Below, piece after piece: positions 58,120 to 64,000 of a DNA stretch of 64,000 nucleotides. Source of the stretch: Psychrobacter sp. Cmf 22.2 (GTDB lineage: Bacteria; Pseudomonadota; Gammaproteobacteria; Pseudomonadales; Moraxellaceae); assembly GCF_001921745.1 (NCBI RefSeq), contig NZ_MRYA01000009.1, forward strand, positions 18,945-82,944. The letters are read 5' to 3'. Each line of letters starts with the position of its first letter. Positions within the stretch are counted from its first letter, which is position 1. The notes beneath the pieces are model-generated. The model made no database searches, had not been told where the DNA came from, and saw only the letters and a list, made by a program, of their open reading frames with translations. Both the position numbers and the translations under genes were made by a program.

Positions 58120-58659
58120 ATTCCATTCCTTATAATAATGAATTATTATCGATATATATCTAAAAATTAATGATGAATATCTATAACTATGATTGAACCA
58201 TATCTATATTTGCAGGTTAATACGTTAATATTATAATAACGTATCAGAGACGCAAAAACTTTACTTAGGTGTGAAATAGCAGTAAACACTGATTATTTTT
58301 ACAGTCAATGCTAGAAAACCTTTGAGATAATGTTATAGGGACAATATGCTTTATTATAGCATTCTCAGAAGCAGCAGATGAGTTAAAAAACCTATTTATA
58401 TGTATTCTAGATAACGAATGTGTATATAAATAAACCCCGCTCCTAGATACAAACTTTGCGATATTAATAACATTGTTCACACTGACATAGAATCTGATAT
58501 ATAGCTAAAATAACGGCCTAAGCACTGATACAAATACGTATCGTTGTTATTTTCACCATTAATTATTAGTATGTTAATATATTTAATATATAGCTACACA
58601 CATAAAGATATAACGGATCAATTCTTAGGTTGTTTAATTACCATATTAAGGACATAACG
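58120..58659. other. Intergenic region between fabB and the EcsC gene
   Basis: About 540 AT-rich bases between divergent genes. An imperfect inverted repeat (58392-58432, TATTTATAT mirrored as ATATAAATA) is the only structure noted. A frame at 58265-58480 on the minus strand lacks protein-like character. Confidence 0.4.
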
Positions 58660-59781
58660 ATGGCAAAGCGTAGTACTCTCTCTCAAGGTATCAACACTAT
58701 TGGGCATTTTACTCGTAACAATCTTGAACGTATGGGATCACTCATTGATAGTGCTAATGCTAAAACAAGTAAACCTCGTCAATACAAGGCTGTAAATCTA
58801 GGAGATGAAGACTTCCAACAGGATCTGTTTCGGGAGCAAACTTTAAAAACGACACAACAGTTACTAGGTGCACGTTTTGCCACATATGGTAAGTACGCTA
58901 AGAAAGTTGTTCCAAATAGTTTGTTTAAATCTGTGTTAGACAGCTCTTTTGTTCAGGTTGCGAAGCTAGCAGCTAGCTGGAGTCAGTTAGATTTGCCTAA
59001 TGAGCATCGTTTTGCTGATATCACTGCGCTAGACAATGAAGAACGCTATGCACTAGCGACTGATATTGCCAATCAAAATAGAGCGCTGGCGACTTTAGGT
59101 GGTCTAACGGGTCTGGCAGGATTGCCAGGATTGCTGGCCGATACCCTATGGTTGTTATTAGTATCATTGCGCTCTGTCTATCAGTTAGCCGCTGTTTATG
59201 ATCAACCGCTGACTGGCAAGCAGGGTATAAAGATGGCTTACGAGCTACTTGCTAGTGCGGATTTAAGTAAAATGCAAGAAAAACAAGCCCTTTTAGCAGG
59301 TATTGGAGTAGGAAAAGGGCTACTTGATAATGCTCAAAGTCGTGGTTTACACAGCGAGCTACAAAACCTTGGTCTTAAAAATCAAAACGTTAATTTTTAT
59401 GCAGAGCAAATAGACAATATCGCTGGTCAAGTAGGGTTTGATTTAGATCAGGTTGATTTAACTTGGATACGTCGTTTGTTACCAGTGTCCGCAGTGGCTG
59501 TTGGTATGCATTATAATAGTCGTTTGATTGATGAAGTGCTTGGCGTTGCTCAAGCGACTTTTGCGCCAGAGCCAAAACTTGCCAATCGTTCTATCACTGA
59601 TGATAGCAGCAGTGAAGAACAAGTCAAACAAATGGCAAGCGATAAAGACCCAGCTGAAGAAAATAAGTCAGACGAGTTTGACAGTACTTCTGTACAAGAA
59701 GAGTCAGATGAATCGACTAAAGATAATAAAAAAACAGAGGATAAAGCCGTTAACGCTGAGAACAAAGCAAATGCTAAGTAA
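58660..59781 (+). CDS. EcsC family protein
   Basis: 373 residues from the ATG at 58660, 7 bases after AAGGA. The EcsC pattern is seen in the middle: LATLGGLTGLAGLPGLLADTLWLLLVSLRSVYQLA (quoted here in two parts of the same helix region, about 142-176) and LLAGIGVGKGLLDN. The C-terminal 65 residues are a disordered, strongly charged Glu/Lys/Asp/Ser tail. Family function is unknown; it is named after a Bacillus gene next to an ABC transporter, but there is no transporter here. Confidence 0.82.
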   Translation: MAKRSTLSQGINTIGHFTRNNLERMGSLIDSANAKTSKPRQYKAVNLGDEDFQQDLFREQTLKTTQQLLGARFATYGKYAKKVVPNSLFKSVLDSSFVQVAKLAASWSQLDLPNEHRFADITALDNEERYALATDIANQNRALATLGGLTGLAGLPGLLADTLWLLLVSLRSVYQLAAVYDQPLTGKQGIKMAYELLASADLSKMQEKQALLAGIGVGKGLLDNAQSRGLHSELQNLGLKNQNVNFYAEQIDNIAGQVGFDLDQVDLTWIRRLLPVSAVAVGMHYNSRLIDEVLGVAQATFAPEPKLANRSITDDSSSEEQVKQMASDKDPAEENKSDEFDSTSVQEESDESTKDNKKTEDKAVNAENKANAK

Positions 59782-59926
59782 ATGAGCATAGAGTCGGCTG
59801 ATATTATGTCAAGCAGAATGTCGTAAATATACCGAGAGCTGTCTTGAAAAGTGAGTTAGCAACACCATATATACGATAACAAGCCTAAAACTTCATACTC
59901 TTTTAAAAGTAAGTAGTAAGCTTTTT

Positions 59927-59989
59927 ATATATGTATCTGATGCTTTGCAGTATCACTAACCAGTATCAGAGTATACTTAATACATATAT
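59927..59989. repeat. Inverted repeat upstream of the rpsL promoter
   Basis: ATATATGTAT (59927-59936) and ATACATATAT (59980-59989) are perfect inverse copies. Inside are CTGAT/ATCAG and a direct repeat CAGTATCA x2. It lies 36 bases before the rpsL -35 element. Confidence 0.5.
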
Positions 59990-60024
59990 TTTGGGTATTG
60001 TAAAGTAGATTTGTCTATAAGTAG

Positions 60025-60053
60025 TTGAAATAGCAGTAACATATCTTTATAAT
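60025..60053 (+). promoter_or_regulatory. Sigma-70 promoter of the str genes (rpsL)
   Basis: TTGAAA (60025-60030) and TATAAT (60048-60053) with a 17-base spacer. Predicted transcript start near 60060, giving a 96-base leader. Confidence 0.8.
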
Positions 60054-60063
60054 ACACTGTCCT

Positions 60064-60125
60064 AAAAATGGGTGCTCCAGAATTTTCATATTTATGGAAA
60101 GGATGGCGAGTTTGCCCATTTTTTT
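60064..60125 (+). promoter_or_regulatory. Terminator-like leader structure before rpsL
   Basis: Two mutually exclusive helices share one T-rich strand. AAAAATGGG (60064-60072) pairs with CCCATTTTT (60115-60123). Alternatively ATGGC (60103-60107) pairs with GCCCAT (60114-60119), with a bulge. T7 follows directly, at 60119-60125, only 16 bases ahead of the rpsL ribosome-binding site. This looks like an attenuator. Confidence 0.55.
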
Positions 60126-60155
60126 GTTTTATACCAAACGGGAGAAGGATGCCTT

Positions 60156-60530
60156 ATGGCAACAACTAACCAATTGATTCGTAAGGGTCGCAAAACCATC
60201 AAGGAAAAGTCAAAAGTTCCTGCGTTACAAGCGTGCCCACAACGCCGTGGTGTGTGTACTCGTGTATATACTACTACGCCAAAAAAACCTAACTCAGCAA
60301 TGCGTAAAGTTTGCCGTGTACGTTTGACTTCAGGTTATGAAGTATCAAGCTATATCGGTGGTGAAGGTCACAACTTACAAGAGCATAGTGTTGTACTTAT
60401 CCGTGGTGGTCGTGTAAAAGATCTACCAGGTGTACGTTATCACACTGTTCGCGGTGCATTAGACTGTGCAGGCGTTAAAGACCGTAAGCAAGGTCGTTCT
60501 AAATATGGTGCGAAGAAGCCTAAAGCTTAA
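60156..60530 (+). CDS. rpsL: Ribosomal protein S12
   Basis: 124 residues from the ATG at 60156, after GGAGAAGGA. The longer frame upstream is non-coding leader. [20 protein letters not shown] opens the protein. [19 protein letters not shown] holds the Lys42 region and [10 protein letters not shown] the Lys87 region, both with the wild-type streptomycin-sensitive residues. S12 sits in the decoding centre of the 30S subunit. First gene of the str cluster. Confidence 0.98.
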   Translation: MATTNQLIRKGRKTIKEKSKVPALQACPQRRGVCTRVYTTTPKKPNSAMRKVCRVRLTSGYEVSSYIGGEGHNLQEHSVVLIRGGRVKDLPGVRYHTVRGALDCAGVKDRKQGRSKYGAKKPKA

Positions 60531-60728
60531 TATTAGCTGCGCTTAATCGTATCACCCATTAACTGTGCATGGGCTTGGTGTTAACCGCTTTATTAGTAAA
60601 ACTAATAATAGAATGTCATAACATACCGCCATGCAGTAAGGCTGACTGACAACTTGATATAACACCTATAATATTGAATGGTGCAATGTTGTGAATGTCA
60701 GACACTCCTGAAGACAAGGAAATTTATT

Positions 60729-61202
60729 ATGCCAAGACGTCGCGTCGTTGCTACCCGTGAGATCCTTCCAGATCCTAAGTTCGGTAGCCAAACCATCGCT
60801 AAATTTATCAACCATGTAATGAGTGATGGCAAAAAATCTACTGCTGAACGTATCGTTTATGGTGCGCTTGATACAGTAAGTCAAAAGCGTAACATCGAAG
60901 ATCCAGTATCTTTTTTTGAAGAAGTTTTAGAAAATGTACGTCCTATGGTTGAAGTGAAAGCTCGCCGTGTTGGTGGTGCAACCTATCAAGTACCAATGGA
61001 AGTACGCCCCTCCCGTCGTACCGCATTGGCTATGCGTTGGTTGGCTGAAGCTGCTGCTAAACGTTCTGAAAAATCAATGTCTTTACGCCTTGCTGGCGAA
61101 TTGTCTGATGCTTCAGAAGGTAAAGGCAATGCTATGAAAAAGCGTGATGAAGTTCACCGTATGGCAGATGCAAACAAAGCATTCTCTCATTATCGCTTCT
61201 AA
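60729..61202 (+). CDS. rpsG: Ribosomal protein S7
   Basis: 157 residues from the ATG at 60729, 8 bases after AAGGA. The upstream extension of the frame is non-coding. [33 protein letters not shown] and [17 protein letters not shown] are diagnostic, as is [16 protein letters not shown]7 nucleates assembly of the 30S head and contacts E-site tRNA. It lies 198 bases after rpsL, a long gap for this pair. Confidence 0.98.
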   Translation: MPRRRVVATREILPDPKFGSQTIAKFINHVMSDGKKSTAERIVYGALDTVSQKRNIEDPVSFFEEVLENVRPMVEVKARRVGGATYQVPMEVRPSRRTALAMRWLAEAAAKRSEKSMSLRLAGELSDASEGKGNAMKKRDEVHRMADANKAFSHYRF

Positions 61203-61219
61203 AGTAGCTTAGCGTATCC

Positions 61220-61294
61220 AAACAATTTCTAATGAATTGTTTTGCGCGTTATATGATCAATCGATTAACTTGTAAACGATAAGTTTGCAAGTTA
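61220..61294 (+). promoter_or_regulatory. Two hairpins in the rpsG-fusA spacer
   Basis: AAACAATT/AATTGTTT (61220-61242) and a 12-bp hairpin, TAACTTGTAAAC with GTTTGCAAGTTA (61266-61294, loop GATAA, one wobble), follow the rpsG stop. Neither has a long T tract. They may terminate weakly or stabilise the rpsLG mRNA. Confidence 0.55.
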
Positions 61295-61524
61295 GTTGTT
61301 ATACTATTTATCCCATTAATTTTTGTCATAATTGATAAGATGTTTGAATAATTTGTTACTTTTGTGTGGTTAAAATTATCATTAATCTTAGATGGCAGAC
61401 ATTTATCATGATGCTGTTTAAAAAGGCATCCCAAATTTTATGCTGTAATATTCTTAGTATTTGCTCTTTTGTTGTCCGTATTAGGCCCAATAATCAGTAA
61501 GTAGTATCACGAAGCTCACCGCTT

Positions 61525-61533
61525 TGTTATAGA
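61525..61533 (+). promoter_or_regulatory. Extended -10 promoter candidate for fusA
   Basis: TG-T-TATAGA lies about 60 bases before fusA in the 388-base spacer 61203-61590. This would allow fusA to be read separately from rpsLG. Confidence 0.4.
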
Positions 61534-61590
61534 GTATTAGGCAGAGACACAATACATTATTATATACACGAATTTCCCTAGGAAAACACT

Positions 61591-63717
61591 ATGGCTCGTA
61601 AAACTCCCCTAAAGCGCTATCGCAATATCGGTATCTCAGCGCATATTGATGCTGGTAAGACGACTACTACTGAGCGTGTTTTATTCTATACCGGTGTTAG
61701 CCACAAGCTTGGCGAAGTTCATGATGGTGCAGCCACCATGGATTGGATGGAGCAAGAACAAGAACGCGGTATTACTATTACTTCAGCGGCCACCACTTGT
61801 TTTTGGTCAGGTATGGCAAAGCAATTTGATGAACATCGTATCAATATCATTGATACCCCAGGACACGTTGATTTCACGATTGAAGTTGAACGTTCTATGC
61901 GTGTACTTGATGGCGCATGCATGGTTTACTGTGCGGTAGGTGGCGTTCAGCCACAGTCTGAGACCGTATGGCGTCAGGCTAACAAGTATAAGGTTCCACG
62001 TCTTGCATTTGTAAACAAGATGGACCGCGTTGGCGCTGATTTTTATCGCGTCATCGATCAAATCAAAACTCGTTTAGGTGGCAAACCGGTGCCGGTCGTC
62101 ATCCCAATTGGTAAAGAAGACGATTTTGAAGGCGTTGTTGATCTAGTAACAATGAAAGCTCTATATTGGGATGAAGCCTCTCAAGGTATGGAGTTTGACG
62201 AGCGCGAAATTCCAGCTGAATTACAAGACAAAGCGGAAGAATATCGCGAATATCTTGTAGAAAACGCTGCCGAAGCGTCAGAAGAGCTTATGAATGAGTA
62301 TCTGGAAAATGGTGAATTGACTGAAGAGCAAATTCACGGCGCTCTTCGTCAATTGACTATTGATAACGAAATTATTCCATTACTTTGTGGTACTGCTTTC
62401 AAAAACAAAGGCGTACAAAAGATGCTAGATGCGGTTATTCAGTATCTACCAGCTCCAATGGATGTACCAGCTATTCGTGGTATTCTTGATGACAAAGATG
62501 AAACTGAAGGTACGCGTGAAGCTTCTGATGAAGCACCATTCTCAGCACTAGCGTTTAAGATCATGAATGATAAGTTCGTTGGTAACTTAACATTCGTACG
62601 TGTTTATTCTGGTGTTATTAAGCAGGGCAGCAGTGTTTATAACCCTGTTAAAATGAAGCGTGAGCGTGTAGGCCGTATTGTCCAAATGATGGCAGATTCA
62701 CAGCAAGAGCTTGAAGAGATTCGTACTGGGGATATCGCAGCTCTAGTTGGTATGAAAGACGTAGGTACTGGTGATACGTTATGTGATGAGAGCAACGTTA
62801 TTACTCTTGAGCGTATGGAATTCCCAGATCCAGTTATCAGTCTAGCTGTTGAGCCTAAGACTAAAGCTGACCAAGAAAAGATGTCTATTGCTTTAGGCCG
62901 TTTAGCAAAAGAAGATCCATCGTTCCGTGTACACACTGACGAAGAGTCTGGTCAGACGATCATTAGCGGTATGGGTGAGCTACATTTAGAAATTCTAGTT
63001 GACCGTATGAAGCGTGAGTTTAACGTTGATGCAAACATCGGTGCGCCACAGGTTGCTTATCGTGAAACGATCCGTGAGACTGTCGAGCAAGAAGGCAAGT
63101 TTGTACGTCAAACAGGTGGTCGTGGTAAGTTTGGTCACGTTTGGTTACGTCTTGAGCCGCTTGATCCAGCAGGTGAAGTTGAATACGAATTTGCTGAAGA
63201 AGTTGTCGGTGGTGTGGTACCTAAAGAGTATCATGGTGCGGTCGATAAAGGTATCCAAGAGCGTATGAAAAACGGCGTACTTGCTGGTTACCCAGTAGTT
63301 GGCGTAAAAGCAACCTTATATGACGGTTCTTACCATGACGTTGACTCGGATGAATTATCATTCAAAATGGCAGGTTCAATGGCCTTTAGAAAAGGTTTTA
63401 TGGCAGCTAATCCAGCACTGCTTGAGCCAGTCATGAAAGTTGAAGTTGAGACACCGGAAGATTATATGGGTGATATCATGGGCGATCTTAACCGTCGTCG
63501 TGGTATGGTACAAGGTATGGAAGACTTACCTGGTGGTACCAAGCAGATTCGTGCTGAAGTACCTTTGGCAGAAATGTTTGGTTATGCCACTCAGATGCGT
63601 TCAATGTCGCAAGGCCGTGCTACGTACTCAATGGAATTCCAAAAATATGCTGAAATTCCAAAGTCAGTGGCTACTGAAATCATCTCTAAATTTAACTCTA
63701 AAGATGATGACGAGTAA
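61591..63717 (+). CDS. fusA: Elongation factor G
   Basis: 708 residues. GTPase that drives translocation on the ribosome. G1 AHIDAGKTT (17-25), the switch I region [12 protein letters not shown]3 DTPGHVDF, G4 NKMD, then domains II-V. Domain IV contains [14 protein letters not shown] and the C-terminus has [11 protein letters not shown]. Fusidic-acid contact residues lie in the conserved switch regions and look normal. The spacer from rpsG is far longer than in E. coli, and tuf follows 224 bases downstream. Confidence 0.98.
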   Translation: MARKTPLKRYRNIGISAHIDAGKTTTTERVLFYTGVSHKLGEVHDGAATMDWMEQEQERGITITSAATTCFWSGMAKQFDEHRINIIDTPGHVDFTIEVERSMRVLDGACMVYCAVGGVQPQSETVWRQANKYKVPRLAFVNKMDRVGADFYRVIDQIKTRLGGKPVPVVIPIGKEDDFEGVVDLVTMKALYWDEASQGMEFDEREIPAELQDKAEEYREYLVENAAEASEELMNEYLENGELTEEQIHGALRQLTIDNEIIPLLCGTAFKNKGVQKMLDAVIQYLPAPMDVPAIRGILDDKDETEGTREASDEAPFSALAFKIMNDKFVGNLTFVRVYSGVIKQGSSVYNPVKMKRERVGRIVQMMADSQQELEEIRTGDIAALVGMKDVGTGDTLCDESNVITLERMEFPDPVISLAVEPKTKADQEKMSIALGRLAKEDPSFRVHTDEESGQTIISGMGELHLEILVDRMKREFNVDANIGAPQVAYRETIRETVEQEGKFVRQTGGRGKFGHVWLRLEPLDPAGEVEYEFAEEVVGGVVPKEYHGAVDKGIQERMKNGVLAGYPVVGVKATLYDGSYHDVDSDELSFKMAGSMAFRKGFMAANPALLEPVMKVEVETPEDYMGDIMGDLNRRRGMVQGMEDLPGGTKQIRAEVPLAEMFGYATQMRSMSQGRATYSMEFQKYAEIPKSVATEIISKFNSKDDDE

Positions 63718-63798
63718 GTAAAAAGCCATTAAATATGGCAATATAAAGCGAATCTTTGTATTGCCAGTAGAGAATCTGCCAATAACTTGTTAAAAGAC

Positions 63799-63826
63799 TT
63801 GTTATTGGTTGTAATTTTCTTATAAT
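63799..63826 (+). promoter_or_regulatory. Promoter candidate of tuf
   Basis: TTGTTA (63799-63804) and TATAAT (63821-63826) with a 16-base spacer, giving a leader of about 109 bases. A weak GCCAT/ATGGC hairpin after fusA (63731-63745 region) precedes it. Confidence 0.6.
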
Positions 63827-63829
63827 ATC

Positions 63830-63846
63830 TGCACATTGAATGTGCA
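63830..63846. promoter_or_regulatory. 17-bp palindrome at the predicted tuf transcription start
   Basis: TGCACATT-G-AATGTGCA is a perfect 8+1+8 palindrome starting four bases after the -10 hexamer. It could be an operator or a 5'-end hairpin of the tuf mRNA. Confidence 0.55.
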
Positions 63847-63941
63847 ACCTTTTAACATTTATCTTAATGTGCTTAGTATTATTGAACTACTATTTAAATA
63901 CTCTAGTAAAGTAATCTAGCCCAAATAAAGAGGAAATACCC

Positions 63942-64000
63942 ATGGCAAAGGCCAAGTTTGAACGCAACAAGCCACACGTCAACGTCGGCACCATCGGACA
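63942..64000 (+). CDS. tuf: Elongation factor Tu (partial, cut by the right edge)
   Basis: The first 19 complete codons give MAKAKFERNKPHVNVGTIG, the invariant start of EF-Tu, which brings aminoacyl-tRNA to the ribosome. AGGAAA precedes the ATG. It is in the usual place after fusA. Codons are more often C-ending (GTC, ACC, ATC, AAC) than in fusA, as expected for the most abundant protein. Whether a second tuf copy exists cannot be seen here. Confidence 0.97.
   Translation, partial: MAKAKFERNKPHVNVGTIG

Noticed and set aside
58265..58480. 71-codon minus-strand frame upstream of EcsC
   Set aside because: AT-rich spacer translation with no conserved pattern.

Overview
The window reads as ordinary chromosome of a Gram-negative gammaproteobacterium of the Moraxellaceae, most likely a Psychrobacter. 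This is inferred from protein resemblance, moderate-to-low G+C, tig-clpP-clpX and rpsL-rpsG-fusA-tuf gene order, argS followed by an FtsN-like SPOR gene, and ibaG-murA-hisG-hisD-hisC with a short-form HisG. Nothing was searched against a database. No rRNA, tRNA, CRISPR array, transposase, integrase or prophage gene was recognised. The window opens inside a DUF1499 gene on the minus strand and closes inside a tuf gene.

Layout. 1-10 kb: thiopurine methyltransferase, MsrA, the CmoA/CmoB pair for tRNA wobble-uridine modification, a small membrane protein, ArgS with an FtsN-like SPOR protein, an orphan PTS EIIC-type membrane protein and a TsdA-type dihaem cytochrome lipoprotein. 10-21 kb: an SDR dehydrogenase flanked by inverted copies of a dispersed repeat, the tig-clpP-clpX proteostasis block, RdgB, Fe-superoxide dismutase, and a leftward ispA/DUF72/HEPN-like set. 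21-33 kb: fatty-acid beta-oxidation (fadB, fadA), an isochorismatase-like hydrolase, a DUF1287 protein with a substituted catalytic Cys, Psd, Dtd, PhoB/PhoR with a clear Pho box, an M23 peptidase and a DEDDh exonuclease. 33-46 kb: LOG protein, an unassigned flavoprotein, a small lipoprotein, zinc-free ribosomal protein L31B behind a long structured leader, nicotinamide salvage (nadV, nadM-Nudix), NfuA, MetY, an adenosine-kinase-like PfkB protein and RsmI. 46-60 kb: YraN, a DolP-like double-BON lipoprotein, an esterase, ibaG-murA-hisGDC, and on the other strand fabB-pabB. 60-64 kb: the str ribosomal/elongation-factor genes.

Working together. Translation and RNA modification (argS, cmoAB, dtd, rsmI, rpsL, rpsG, fusA, tuf, rpmE2) and protein quality control (tig, clpXP, msrA) dominate. 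Lipid metabolism (fadBA, fabB, psd, ispA), histidine and folate synthesis, NAD salvage and phosphate sensing fill most of the rest.

No complete new biological system is evident. The most unusual signals are small. They include a HEPN-like RNase-motif protein, two compact palindrome-bounded intergenic elements (4481-4605 and 20819-20953), and a dispersed repeat pair around the SDR gene. They also include long structured leaders before rpmE2 and rpsL, a PhoR without a membrane anchor, and low-complexity insertions in otherwise conserved enzymes.
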